DNA of 64,000 bases from Moritella dasanensis ArB 0140. GTDB lineage: Bacteria; Pseudomonadota; Gammaproteobacteria; Enterobacterales; Moritellaceae. Made by a program: the position numbers and the translations under genes. The first letter of the stretch is position 1. Every line of letters begins with the position of its first letter. The stretch spans positions 1 to 64,000 of the forward strand of contig NZ_AKXQ01000020.1 of assembly GCF_000276805.1 (NCBI RefSeq). Reading direction: 5' to 3'. The notes under the pieces are model-generated. The model did not search any database, was not told where the DNA came from, and saw nothing but the letters and a program-made list of their open reading frames with translations. This document shows, in pieces, positions 7,814-17,030 of the stretch.

Positions 7814-8761
7814 TTACATAAAATATAGAATGTACACCAATGAACTGACACTGATTACTATCCACAGCAGTACACCGAGCACTAATGGTCTGACACCCGC
7901 GTCTTTCACTTTTTGTACCGTGATACCAGCACCAATCAAGAACAAACACATGACTAATACTTGTTTCGACACATTAAAGATACCTTGATATAAAACCTGA
8001 TAATCAGGTAGTGCATAAGCAATAAAAATAGCGAAACAATAAAACAAAATAAAGAACGGTACCGTTATCTTTTTGCTATCGCCTTTAAACAGCAATGCAC
8101 TAATAAATGCCACTGGAATAATCCATAATGCCCGTGCTAATTTTAATGTCGTTGCCGTTAATAGCGCTTCATCACCGTAAGCAGACGCTGCACCTACAAC
8201 AGATGAAGTATCGTGAATAGCTATCGCACTCCACACACCAAAGGCGTGCTGACTCATTTCTAAGAGGTGTCCAATCACAGGGAAGACAAACAAAGCAACG
8301 GAGTTAAGAATGAATACCACAGCCAATGCCAATGATGTTTGATCATTTTTAGCATTGATAGCAGGTGAAATAGCGGCAATCGCACTGCCCCCACAAATAG
8401 CCGTACCGGCAGAAATTAAATACCCCGTTTTTTTGTCAATTTTAAACGCTTTCGTCAAGAACCAACCAAGTATTAGCGTACAGAATATTGACGTTACAAT
8501 AATACCAAACCCGTCTTTAGTTGCGACAATCGCTTCGTCTAAATTGATACCAAAACCTAAACCAACAATAGAATACGCCAGTGTTTTTTTGGTGATCGTA
8601 CTTAAATTAATACTTTTAGGTACAAAACCTAATGTAGCTAGCGTAAAGCCAAGCACTAAGGCAACAGGAGATGAAATAAGGGGGGTTAAACATAAAAAAC
8701 CAATAACGATAAATAACAAATCAGTTTTTTGGAATGAATAATTTGTGAATGATTTAAACAT
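7814..8761 (-). CDS. YeiH/UPF0324 family membrane protein (putative sulfate exporter)
   Basis: A 315-residue inner-membrane protein with about nine to ten hydrophobic segments. Diagnostic stretches are [32 protein letters not shown] (around 115-135) and [14 protein letters not shown] (around 180), all conserved in the YeiH family (Pfam Cons_hypoth698). Members are annotated as putative sulfate exporters, largely by genomic context, so the substrate is uncertain. The start has GAG five to ten bases upstream. It is a single gene between two hairpins. Many relatives have a divergent LysR; none is adjacent here. Confidence 0.85.
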   Translation of the reverse strand: MFKSFTNYSFQKTDLLFIVIGFLCLTPLISSPVALVLGFTLATLGFVPKSINLSTITKKTLAYSIVGLGFGINLDEAIVATKDGFGIIVTSIFCTLILGWFLTKAFKIDKKTGYLISAGTAICGGSAIAAISPAINAKNDQTSLALAVVFILNSVALFVFPVIGHLLEMSQHAFGVWSAIAIHDTSSVVGAASAYGDEALLTATTLKLARALWIIPVAFISALLFKGDSKKITVPFFILFYCFAIFIAYALPDYQVLYQGIFNVSKQVLVMCLFLIGAGITVQKVKDAGVRPLVLGVLLWIVISVSSLVYILYFM

Positions 8762-8837
8762 AGGGAATCTCTATTTATAAGAGAGATAAGTATAACCTGT
8801 CATTCTGGTTAATAATATTAGAATGAAATTAACACAA

Positions 8838-8856
8838 GGTTCAATATAATTGAACC
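8838..8856. terminator. Compact hairpin between the HD-GYP and YeiH genes
   Basis: GGTTCAAT and ATTGAACC form an 8-bp perfect stem around three bases, 27 bp past the HD-GYP stop codon (minus strand). It may terminate that gene. It could equally be an operator for the YeiH gene, whose start lies 77 bp on. There is no long U tract. Confidence 0.4.
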
Positions 8857-8882
8857 CTCTCATACAACTGGCGTTAAGCCTT

Positions 8883-10004
8883 TTATTCATCTGCATACGC
8901 TTCATAGATTCCAATAAAATCATCAAGGTTATTAATTAAAGCCTGGACACAATCTGGATCAAACATAGTGCCTGAATGCGCGATCATATAAGCAATCACA
9001 TCATCAATACACCAAGCTGGTTTATATAAACGTTTACTTAATAACGCATCAAACACATCTGCAACCATTACGATTCGAGCTTCCAGCGGGATCGCACCTG
9101 CTTTTAATCCCATCGGGTAACCATTACCATCGAAATGTTCATGATGATGTAGAATAATATTTTTAAGAAAACGATACTCTTCAACATAGCGCATATTCAC
9201 CGGGAAATATCCCAGTACATCATTGATAATATCAACGCCATGCGCACAATGTTGATTCATTATCTGGCGTTCTTCAGTGGTAAAGATCGCACGACTAAAT
9301 AAAATGTCATCGGGGATCTTATACTTACCAATATCATGAAAGGCCGCAAAGGACTCAATCCGGCGGATGAATTCATGGGTTATCTCTTTATTATCACTCA
9401 ATAAATACGCCAGCTTAGCACTATAACGTTCCATTCGATTCAGGTGCCCTTTTGTTTCAGGATCCTTGGCATGGCCCATATTCAAGGCGATCGCCAGTGA
9501 AATATCGATAAACTGCTTTTTTTCAAACTGACGTACCATCAAAGAATGAATGACAGTTGATAAAAAAAGCATATCTTTCTGTATCGAACGTTTAGCAAAA
9601 AAACCAAGTTCGGAGGCATTGAAAAATACCATCGCAATCGCCTCCCCTTTAAACATCAGTGGATAAGAAAAGCTACTACGATGGCCATGATTCAATAAAA
9701 AAAGTGCTCTTGGATTTGACGCTAAGCCTGCTAAGTCATCGATTATACGTTCTGATTTTGACTTGATAATTTTAGGGAGGCCGCCTTCTTGATTTACTTT
9801 CTTGATAAAAAGTTCATCATTGCAATCTGCGGTAAGTCGGTCTCGAACAAAATAATTAGACGCGTGATCATCTTTAATCAAAATAATCGACAATCGCGAT
9901 AACCCTTGGTAGTTGTTAATCGCCACATTGTAGAGGGCATCAAGATGAACTGACGTATCTTCATCTTGATTAAACATTTTATTTATTTCACTATAATTAA
10001 GCAT
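8883..10004 (-). CDS. HD-GYP phosphodiesterase with N-terminal GAF-like domain
   Basis: A 373-residue cytosolic protein predicted to hydrolyse cyclic di-GMP. Residues about 15-160 resemble a GAF-type sensory domain. The C-terminal half is HD-GYP: His187 (KGHLNRM), the HD pair in FHDIGKYKIP (223-224), and HHHEHFDGNGYP (286-297) with the GYP loop at 295-297, then VADVFDALLSKRLYK. All metal-ligand positions seem to be kept, so it should be active. It is monocistronic, with a 483-bp AT-rich gap upstream (10005-10487) in which no gene is seen. The signal sensed by the GAF-like domain cannot be told from sequence. Confidence 0.88.
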   Translation of the reverse strand: MLNYSEINKMFNQDEDTSVHLDALYNVAINNYQGLSRLSIILIKDDHASNYFVRDRLTADCNDELFIKKVNQEGGLPKIIKSKSERIIDDLAGLASNPRALFLLNHGHRSSFSYPLMFKGEAIAMVFFNASELGFFAKRSIQKDMLFLSTVIHSLMVRQFEKKQFIDISLAIALNMGHAKDPETKGHLNRMERYSAKLAYLLSDNKEITHEFIRRIESFAAFHDIGKYKIPDDILFSRAIFTTEERQIMNQHCAHGVDIINDVLGYFPVNMRYVEEYRFLKNIILHHHEHFDGNGYPMGLKAGAIPLEARIVMVADVFDALLSKRLYKPAWCIDDVIAYMIAHSGTMFDPDCVQALINNLDDFIGIYEAYADE

Positions 10005-10411
10005 TTACCATTCCTATTTCAAAGTGGATACTTTGAACGTCATAAACTCATAGCGAAAACACGTCGCTACTGTTGTGGCTTAATGAATTTGTACGCCTAA
10101 AGAAATAGGTCGTTAAATAAATAAGAATATACAATTATAGGTATAATGACTTTAATTAAGTGCGGTTTTGTTACTCCCGTCAAACTATGATTAACATAAT
10201 TTCTTATCAACGTTGTAATTCACGTTATTATCTTTTAAATAAGAAATATCAACCTTATTTAACCCTGTGAAAATAAAAATAAAAACAATAATATATAATA
10301 AAATCAATGTTAAAACCGTAATTAACCCTTAATATAACAACCTCATTTTTTAGTATGAAATTAGCTGTAACCACGATTAGGTCAACTTTCGTAAATAGTG
10401 GAGTGCTATAG

Positions 10412-10448
10412 TAGTAAGGTAGTAATAAGATAATAGTAAGGTAGTAAT
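10412..10448. repeat. 15-bp direct repeat before the DUF465 gene
   Basis: TAGTAAGGTAGTAAT occurs at 10412-10426 and again at 10434-10448, a spacing of 22 bp (two helical turns). It lies 40-76 bp before the start of the next gene, where a regulator pair could bind. It may also simply be a slippage product. Confidence 0.6.
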
Positions 10449-10487
10449 CGCGTTATAGACGTTTACTTTCACTCTTGAGGAAAACCC

Positions 10488-10751
10488 ATGCTAAATGAGA
10501 ATCATGCACTTATTTTTGACTTTCCAGAATTAAAACAAGATATCGTATATTTAAACTATAAAAATGAGTCGTTCAGAGAAAAATCAAAACAGTACCATAT
10601 ACTTGATTATGACATTCGCCAATTAGAAATCGCTGGCAGTCCGACTGATGATGAGCATATGACCCAGCTCAAATTACAACGAGCCAATTTAAAAGATGTT
10701 TTATATCAGCAATTAAAACAACATCACAATGAAGTTATCGCCGCATCTTAA
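10488..10751 (+). CDS. DUF465/YdcH-family small coiled protein
   Basis: An 87-residue, entirely helical, soluble protein. Its pattern (FPELKQDIVYLNYKNESFREKSKQYHILDYDIRQLE... LKLQRANLKDVLYQQL) matches the DUF465 family typified by E. coli YdcH: two antiparallel helices with conserved H-x-LDxxI and LKDxLY segments. The family function is not known. The ATG has TTGAGGAAAA upstream as a good ribosome site. A hairpin 20 bp after the stop serves this gene and the opposing HTH-like miniprotein. Confidence 0.85.
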   Translation: MLNENHALIFDFPELKQDIVYLNYKNESFREKSKQYHILDYDIRQLEIAGSPTDDEHMTQLKLQRANLKDVLYQQLKQHHNEVIAAS

Positions 10752-10772
10752 TATCATAAAGCGGTAAAAACT

Positions 10773-10801
10773 ATAAAGCGCTAGAGACTGTAGCGCTTTA
10801 T
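10773..10801. terminator. Bidirectional terminator, copy A
   Basis: ATAAAGCGCTA and TAGCGCTTTAT form an 11-bp perfect stem with the loop GAGACTG. It lies between convergent genes (DUF465 and HTH miniprotein A) and can serve both. The same stem core and loop recur 419 bp away as copy B. Confidence 0.8.
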
Positions 10802-10816
10802 CATTTATACGATCAA

Positions 10817-10966
10817 TTACGCTTCAATATTTAATAACTCCATCACCATTAGCTTACGAATCACACTCACGTACATAACATTAATTTTTGCTAACTGAGT
10901 TATTTTAGTCAGTGAGTGCCCTTCACGTAATAATTTAACCACATACAGAACTTGCTTTTTATCCAT
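10817..10966 (-). CDS. HTH-like miniprotein A (49 residues)
   Basis: A 49-residue protein starting MDKKQVLYVVKLLREGHS, with GAGG five bases before the ATG at 10966; an upstream in-frame start would add 12 residues but lacks a ribosome site. The sequence is helix, a LREGHSLTKI turn, then ITQLAKINVMYVSVIRKLMVM, which looks like a trihelical homeodomain/resolvase-type DNA-binding HTH. It is 41/49 identical to a second copy 419 bp upstream on the same strand, and each is followed at the same distance by the same terminator. No named family is recognised. A role as a small DNA-binding regulator is inference. Confidence 0.75.
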   Translation of the reverse strand: MDKKQVLYVVKLLREGHSLTKITQLAKINVMYVSVIRKLMVMELLNIEA

Positions 10967-11191
10967 TATAACCTCGACAACCATATTCAAATTTAGCACC
11001 ATACGTCAAGAGCAACTAAATACAATAAATTATCATAAAGCCAGCCGCAAACACGTAAATTTACCAGTGCTATAGCGAGTGCTATAAATCTTGCTTTAGA
11101 GAGTCGCGGGTTACTTTATTATGCCAGTAAGAAGCGTTTTAGAAAGAGTTTTGATGTGCTAGAAGGGACTATAAAAATGCGAGATAAAACG

Positions 11192-11220
11192 ACAAAGCGC
11201 TAGAGACTGTAGCGCGTTGT
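11192..11220 (-). terminator. Terminator, copy B
   Basis: ACAAAGCGCTA and TAGCGCGTTGT pair with one mismatch around the same GAGACTG loop as copy A. It lies 16 bp after the stop of HTH miniprotein B (minus strand), exactly as copy A does for miniprotein A. Confidence 0.75.
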
Positions 11221-11235
11221 CATCGGTATTATGAA

Positions 11236-11385
11236 CTATGCTTCAATGTTGAGTAAATCCATCACCATCAGCTTACGGATAACACTAACATACATCACGT
11301 TAATTTTTGCTAACTTAGTAATTTCAGTTAGTGAATGGCCTTCGCGTAATAATTGAATAACGTATTGTACTTGTTCTTTGTTCAT
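11236..11385 (-). CDS. HTH-like miniprotein B (49 residues)
   Basis: Paralogue of miniprotein A with the same length; it begins MNKEQVQYVIQLLREGHS. The two differ at eight positions (2, 4, 7, 10, 11, 21, 24, 43), all but two of them in the first 24 residues. The putative recognition part INVMYVSVIRKLMVM is unchanged, so both probably bind the same target or partner. GAGG lies upstream of the ATG at 11385. The 345-bp AT-rich stretch beyond it (11386-11731) holds no visible gene and presumably carries divergent promoters for this gene and the GST. Confidence 0.75.
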   Translation of the reverse strand: MNKEQVQYVIQLLREGHSLTEITKLAKINVMYVSVIRKLMVMDLLNIEA

Positions 11386-11731
11386 AATAGCCTCGATAAC
11401 TAAGTTTCTAATTTATAAATCACTCTATAAATTAATATGTTTATAATTTGATATGGGCTCATAATACGGCTTTATTTTTTATATAATATTGCGTTTTCGA
11501 TTAAAAATTTGAATATGAAATAATTTTTAATTAAATATGCATTTTTAGGTATTACTTTTATATCACTACGCTTTATAAACACGCATATAACCCCGATATC
11601 ACACAGCCTAAAACAACTATCCCTGCTTATTCCAACAAAATTAATCGTAATTAGCCATAAATAACCGTAAGTGCGTTACTATCAAGGCAGAAAAAACATG
11701 CCATAACGCTGACAATAAAAAGGAAGGCTAA

Positions 11732-12388
11732 ATGCCACTGCCAATTTTATACTCATTACAAAACTGTCCTTATGCGATGCGCGCGCGACTGGGCTTATTA
11801 CTTGCACAGCAAGCGGTAATGCTACGTGCAGTGGTCATGAAAAATAAACCAGCAGCAATGCTAGCGGTATCGCCAAAAGCCACAGTGCCGGTATTAGTGT
11901 TTGATGATGGTACTGTCATTGACGAAAGCTTAGATATTATGATTTGGGCGCTGCATCAAAGTGACCCATTAGATTTACTGCACAGACATGAGCCGGAGGC
12001 CTATCCCGCCATGCTCGCCCTGATTGATATTCACGATACGGTGTTTACTTCTGCATTAAGTAAATATAAATACGCAGTGCGTTACCATACCGATGATGAA
12101 ATTGAGCTACGCACCCAATGTGCGGTTTATGCAACTATGCTCGAATCACATTTAAGCCAACATACTTATTTAGTTGGTGAACAAGTCAGTTTAGCTGATT
12201 ACGCCATTTTGCCGCTTATCCGTCAGTTTGCCCGTATTGATCGTCACTGGTATTTGCAAGCGCCCTTCCCACACTTACGTAATTGGCTGAATAAACACTT
12301 ACAAGATCAACGCTTTGCGAAGGCAATGGCGAAATACCCACAGTGGTTAGAAACCGATGAAGAATTTTTATTTGGTCATGCCGATTAA
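11732..12388 (+). CDS. Glutathione S-transferase family protein
   Basis: A 218-residue soluble protein with a thioredoxin-like N-terminal domain (LYSLQNCPYAMRARLGLLLAQQ, residues 6-27; VPVLVFDDGTVIDESLDIMIWAL, 51-73, holding the usual cis-Pro and glutathione gamma-Glu contact) and an all-helical C-terminal domain with LVGEQVSLADYAILPLIRQFARID. This is the GST architecture. NCPYA places a cysteine at the redox position, as in glutaredoxin-2 or Omega-like members, so disulfide or dehydroascorbate chemistry is possible. Good ribosome site (AAGGAAGG). Monocistronic; convergent with the RND operon. The substrate is unknown. Confidence 0.85.
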   Translation: MPLPILYSLQNCPYAMRARLGLLLAQQAVMLRAVVMKNKPAAMLAVSPKATVPVLVFDDGTVIDESLDIMIWALHQSDPLDLLHRHEPEAYPAMLALIDIHDTVFTSALSKYKYAVRYHTDDEIELRTQCAVYATMLESHLSQHTYLVGEQVSLADYAILPLIRQFARIDRHWYLQAPFPHLRNWLNKHLQDQRFAKAMAKYPQWLETDEEFLFGHAD

Positions 12389-12396
12389 AAACAAAA

Positions 12397-12430
12397 AAGG
12401 GTAAGCATGAAGTTAATCATACTTACCCTT
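12397..12430. terminator. Intrinsic terminator between GST and RND genes
   Basis: AAGGGTAAG pairs with CTTACCCTT and the stem is extended by ATGA/TCAT. On the minus strand it is followed by TTTTTTG, making it a good terminator of the RND operon; on the plus strand it ends the GST message. Confidence 0.8.
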
Positions 12431-12466
12431 ATCGTCAGTCTCTATGTTGATAGCTAGCCACGAAAA

Positions 12467-15400
12467 CTAAGCCACGTCCTTCACTACATGTACGCCATTT
12501 ACCTGCTCACTCGCTTTATCGGTTTCAGCTGCCGCTATTTTTGCAGCCTGCTCTGCTAATTCCGTTTCTAACATCGCTTCAACATAACCTGGTGAATGCG
12601 TTGAACCCGAAATCAAACGGTACATTGCCGGAATAACCAGCAAGGTAACTAAAGTAGCAAACGCCATACCAAAGAACACCACAGTACCCACGGCAATACG
12701 ACTTTCTGAACCTGCACCCGTTGATAAAATTAACGGTATAGAACCCGCTAACGTAGTAAATGCAGTCATCAAAATAGGACGTAGACGTCGCGCTGACGCA
12801 TCAATAATCGCTTGTTCAATAGCGATACCACGGTCACGTAACTGGTTGGCAAACTCGACAATTAAGATACCATTTTTGGTCACCATACCAATCAACATGA
12901 TCATACCAATCTGGCTATAAATATTCAGACCACCACCCATAACGTACAAGCCTAAGAAGCCACCAAATACCCCCATAGGTACGGTAAACATCACCACCAT
13001 CGGGTTAATAAAGCTTTCAAACTGCGCCGCTAATACTAAATACGCCACCAGCAGGGCTAGACCAAAGACCACTAAAATACTGCTTTGGTTTTCTTTAAAG
13101 TCTTTTGACTCGCCAGAGTAAGCAATAGATATATCACTTGGTAATGACTCTACCGATTGTGCATCTAAGAAATCTAACACTTCGCCCAACGTATAACCTT
13201 CCCCTATGCTGCCACTTAAGGTAATAGATTTTTGCTTATTATTGTGCGACAAGCGACTTGCCGATGCGACTTCTTCGATTGTCGTCAGCGTATCGAGCGT
13301 GATCAGGTCTCCCTTGGCACTACGAATATAAATCTGACTTAAATCGTTGACGTTATTAAAGCTATCTTCATCACCACGTAAGTACACATCATACTCTTCA
13401 CCACGTTCGATATAACTGGTTTCACTGCGGCCGCCCAGCATGATCTCAAGCGTCGTCGATACTTCATCAACACTGATACCCAATTCACCGGCACGTTCTT
13501 TATCAATGCTCACGACTAGCTCAGGGGTTTTCTCTGAATAATCCAGATCGCCACCGACTAATACACCCGCGTCTTCGGCTTTGGTTTTCAGTAATTCTGC
13601 CCATTGTTCTAGTTCAGAATAATCAGAGCCTCCTAATACAAATTGTACCGGATCACTCGAACCACCACCGAAGCCTGGCATTAATGGGCGCACCATCACA
13701 TCTGGAATATCTTTCAATGCTTTTGCCACCATGCCTAACGCTTCAGTCGCACTCACACTACGGTCTGCCCAGTCTTCAAGAATGATGATCACAAAGCCAG
13801 TTTGATCTCCGGCGCGGCCACCAAATGCTGGCGCTTGGGTATTAAACGATTTAATAACGCCTTGACCAACAAGCGGTAATAAACGTGCTTCAACGATATC
13901 CATGTTCGCCGTCATACGGTTAAAACTGGTGCCTTCCGCGCCTTTGACAAAGGCAAACAATACCCCGCGATCTTCTTGTGGTGATAACTGTGATGGCACT
14001 TGTTTCATCAACAAGAAACTACCCACAACACAAGCGATAATAACCACAGGTGCAACCCATCTAAACTGCACAGCTTTAGCAACAATACCGCGATAACCGT
14101 TTTCTAAGCGTTGGAATAAACCTTCCATCCACACACTAAAGCGACTGCTTTTTTGCTCTTTTTTTAACATTTTACTAGCAAGTACTGGGGTCAATGTCAG
14201 GGCTATCACTGACGAGAAGATCACCGACATGGACAACAACACAGAGAACTCAGTAAACAACAACCCGACCATACCATCCATAAAGGAAATAGGCAGGAAC
14301 ACCATCACCAATACCATGGTGGTCGCAACAACAGCAAAGCCCACTTCACGTGTACCTTTATAGGCCGCTAATAACGGTTTTTCACCTTGTTCGATATGAT
14401 GGAAAATATTTTCGACCACCACAATCGCATCATCAACCACCAGACCAATCGATAAGATCAGCGCCATTAAGGTAATTAAGTTAATCGAGAAACCAAAATA
14501 ATAAGCGGCAATGAATGACGAAATCAACGATACCGGCACAGTAACAGCGGGGATCAACGTCGCGCGCGCTTGACCAATAAAGATATACAAGACTAATACC
14601 ACCAGACCACCGGTAATAAAGAGCGTGCTGTATACTTCCGAAATAGATTGATCAATAAACACAGTGGAATCGTAATCAACCGCTAAGCTCATGCCTGCAG
14701 GCAAGAACGCTTGCATCTTATCGACTTCTGCATGCACCGCTGACGCCACATCCAACGGATTGGCATCCGATTGCGTCACCACACCTAAACTCAGGTTAAC
14801 GATGCCATTACTTTTATATGACGAGCTTTCATTTTCAGCGCCAACATAAACTTGTGCGACGTCGCGTAAATACACCGGCGCACCATCGCTAGTGGTTCTC
14901 ACTACCAGGTATTCAAAGTCTTGTGGCTGGGCATATAAACGCGCAGTACGTACTGACATCACCGTCGTATCGTTACGTACTTCACCACCGGGATTCTCGA
15001 CATTTTCCGTTTTTAACGCATCGACGATATCACTTGTCGTGACCGCGCGACCGGCCATTAAGTCAGGGAACAACTTAACGTACATCACCTGATATAAACC
15101 GCCGGATAAATCAACCGAACTCACACCCGAGATCAGACTAAAGCGATCTTCTAATACCCGTTGGGCATAATCGGTCAGCTGCGTACGATCCATTTCAGTC
15201 GAGTTTAAATTAATATAAACCGAGGGTTCACCACTGCCGTTATCTTTCGATACGATAGGATCGTCGGCTTCATCGGGTAAACTACGCTGCGCTTTGGCAA
15301 CCGCGTCACGAATATCACTGACACCTTCGGTTAAATCCCAGCCCAAATCAAACGTCACGGTGATACGTGACATACCATTACGGGTGACCGATTTAACTTC

Positions 15401-15634
15401 ATCGATACCACTGATACCAGTAATTTGATCTTCAATGATCGACGTTATTTGGCTTTCCATGATCGTGGCAGCAGCACCGTCATAGCGCGTCATCACGGTT
15501 ACAACTGGACTTTCAACATCCGGCATTTCTCGTACTGCAAGTTTACTAAACGACACGGCACCAAACACACACAGCAATAAGCTGAGTACAATAGCGACAA
15601 CCGGTCGTTTGACTGAGGTATCAGACAACCACAT
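12467..15634 (-). CDS. RND-family (HAE1) efflux pump permease
   Basis: A 1055-residue inner-membrane pump subunit that exports drugs or other hydrophobic molecules by proton antiport. It starts MWLSDTSVKRPVVAIVLSLLL, has two large periplasmic loops and twelve expected membrane helices. The TM4 motif GLVVDDAIVVVENIFHHIE (around 400) carries the paired Asp of the proton relay; AARRLRPILMT-like sequence (ASARRLRPILMTAFTTLAG) lies near 970. Its start codon overlaps the stop of the fusion-protein gene by one base (TAATG), so the two are translationally coupled. No TolC-type outer-membrane gene is in the window. Similar Vibrio pumps are named VexEF or Vme; the exact orthologue cannot be told. Confidence 0.93.
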   Translation of the reverse strand: MWLSDTSVKRPVVAIVLSLLLCVFGAVSFSKLAVREMPDVESPVVTVMTRYDGAAATIMESQITSIIEDQITGISGIDEVKSVTRNGMSRITVTFDLGWDLTEGVSDIRDAVAKAQRSLPDEADDPIVSKDNGSGEPSVYINLNSTEMDRTQLTDYAQRVLEDRFSLISGVSSVDLSGGLYQVMYVKLFPDLMAGRAVTTSDIVDALKTENVENPGGEVRNDTTVMSVRTARLYAQPQDFEYLVVRTTSDGAPVYLRDVAQVYVGAENESSSYKSNGIVNLSLGVVTQSDANPLDVASAVHAEVDKMQAFLPAGMSLAVDYDSTVFIDQSISEVYSTLFITGGLVVLVLYIFIGQARATLIPAVTVPVSLISSFIAAYYFGFSINLITLMALILSIGLVVDDAIVVVENIFHHIEQGEKPLLAAYKGTREVGFAVVATTMVLVMVFLPISFMDGMVGLLFTEFSVLLSMSVIFSSVIALTLTPVLASKMLKKEQKSSRFSVWMEGLFQRLENGYRGIVAKAVQFRWVAPVVIIACVVGSFLLMKQVPSQLSPQEDRGVLFAFVKGAEGTSFNRMTANMDIVEARLLPLVGQGVIKSFNTQAPAFGGRAGDQTGFVIIILEDWADRSVSATEALGMVAKALKDIPDVMVRPLMPGFGGGSSDPVQFVLGGSDYSELEQWAELLKTKAEDAGVLVGGDLDYSEKTPELVVSIDKERAGELGISVDEVSTTLEIMLGGRSETSYIERGEEYDVYLRGDEDSFNNVNDLSQIYIRSAKGDLITLDTLTTIEEVASASRLSHNNKQKSITLSGSIGEGYTLGEVLDFLDAQSVESLPSDISIAYSGESKDFKENQSSILVVFGLALLVAYLVLAAQFESFINPMVVMFTVPMGVFGGFLGLYVMGGGLNIYSQIGMIMLIGMVTKNGILIVEFANQLRDRGIAIEQAIIDASARRLRPILMTAFTTLAGSIPLILSTGAGSESRIAVGTVVFFGMAFATLVTLLVIPAMYRLISGSTHSPGYVEAMLETELAEQAAKIAAAETDKASEQVNGVHVVKDVA

Positions 15635-16698
15635 TAGTTAGTCTCCTGCTGGCCAGTTAAATCTTTCACTTGCAATCCATTACGCATGTTCACTAGGCCT
15701 TGAACGACAATACGGTCGCCAATTTCTAAGCCATTTTCAATTAATACTTGGTCAACAATACGTGCGCCAAGTGATACTTGTGTTCGGGTTACACGTTCAT
15801 CGTCACCCACCACATAAACAAAGCGTTTGGTGCCTGAATATTCTAGCGCTTGCACTGGAATAATAGGTTCATTAATCGCAGGGAAAACCACACTTGATGA
15901 CATCATCATGCCCGGTTTAAGGTGGTTATCTTTATTTTCAAAATTAACTCGTACACGTAAGTTTAACGTTTCAGCGTTAATGCGCGAATCAATCGCCACA
16001 ACCTCGCCTTTAAAAGATTGACCATCCCAAGCTCGGCTGGTTGATGTCACTGCCATACCCGTGGATAATTGCGACAAATAACGTTCTGGTACGGCAAGAT
16101 CAAGCTGCATTGTCGATAAGTCATCAAGGGTTAACAGCTCTGTACCAACAGATACCATTTTACCGCGACTAAAATCGAGTAAACCAACCGTGCCCGCAAA
16201 TGGCGCTGTTAAATAATGATCATCCATATTTGCTTGTGCTGCAGCTAAACGCGCCTGTGCAATCGCGACGATTGCTGATTGTGCATAGACTTCGGTTTGG
16301 GTGATGGCATTACTTTTTACGAGCGTTGAATATTCATTTAGCTTACGTTTCTCGTCGGTATAATAAGCCTTCGCTTCTAGCAATGCCGCTTGTGCTTTAC
16401 TGTCATCGAGTTGCACTAATAACTGCCCTGCTTTCACCGTTTGATTGGCGGTGATCTTGATACTATCAACCTTCCCTGCGACTTCCGGGGCCACGCTAAC
16501 AAATTGCGTTGACTGTAATTTACCGATCAATGAGATAGATTGTGAAACTTCATGGTACTGCACCGTCTCGGTATAGACAGAAACCACACGCTCAGCGCCT
16601 TTCCCAGCATTGCCGCCTTTGGCCTGAACTGGAATGGTGTAACTCGAAAAACTAAACATCAGTGCGCTAATGATCGCCAGGGAAGTACGTTTATACAT
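15634..16698 (-). CDS. RND efflux membrane fusion (adaptor) protein
   Basis: A 354-residue periplasmic adaptor linking the RND permease to an outer-membrane channel. Residues 1-26 are an export signal (MYKRTSLAIISALMFSFSS...VQAKG). Then come the lipoyl halves (VAPEVAGKVDSIKITANQTVKAGQLLVQLD and HYLTAPFAGTVGLLDFSRGKMVSVGTEL), a helical hairpin between them, and the beta-barrel and membrane-proximal domains (GLEIGDRIVVQGLVNMRNG). The ATG at 16698 is chosen because the signal peptide begins there and AGAG lies upstream; an in-frame start 13 codons earlier gives an unnatural leader. It is the first gene of the operon. Confidence 0.9.
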   Translation of the reverse strand: MYKRTSLAIISALMFSFSSYTIPVQAKGGNAGKGAERVVSVYTETVQYHEVSQSISLIGKLQSTQFVSVAPEVAGKVDSIKITANQTVKAGQLLVQLDDSKAQAALLEAKAYYTDEKRKLNEYSTLVKSNAITQTEVYAQSAIVAIAQARLAAAQANMDDHYLTAPFAGTVGLLDFSRGKMVSVGTELLTLDDLSTMQLDLAVPERYLSQLSTGMAVTSTSRAWDGQSFKGEVVAIDSRINAETLNLRVRVNFENKDNHLKPGMMMSSSVVFPAINEPIIPVQALEYSGTKRFVYVVGDDERVTRTQVSLGARIVDQVLIENGLEIGDRIVVQGLVNMRNGLQVKDLTGQQETN

Positions 16699-16990
16699 TA
16701 TGTCTCTTCTATAAAAATGAGCGTGTCTTGCTTTCATCCATGAATAGCGAGTCTAAAATTTTGATACGCTATAATACCGTAAAAGGGGCAGGGAAATATG
16801 GAGAAAATGTGGAGATTAGGGTCAACTAGTGTAAAGTTTGTCAGGATCGAGGGGGGATTATAAAAACTATTATATTTGCGATAAAAAAACACTAGCCAGT
16901 CTCAATCTATACGATCAATACCGACTAGCTTCATTTTCATTTTTAGTCTGAGATTAAGTATGAATTTGGTGTTATTTATCCGGGCTACTA

Positions 16991-17030
16991 TCCGGTACTG
17001 TTTATTCGGTACTATTTATTCGGTATTGCG
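16991..17030. repeat. 14-bp tandem repeat over the stop codon of the Ntn hydrolase
   Basis: Units at 16991-17004, 17005-17018 and a partial third at 17019-17030 (TCCGGTACTGTTTA, TTCGGTACTATTTA, TTCGGTATTGCG). The stop codon (17002-17004) falls inside the array, so the last residues of the protein are repeat-encoded. The rest of the 303-bp gap 16699-17001 shows no gene. Confidence 0.85.

Noticed and set aside
11003-11235. A third copy of the HTH-like miniprotein between the two
   Set aside because: Translating this stretch gives no frame resembling the miniprotein; only promoter-like AT-rich DNA is present.
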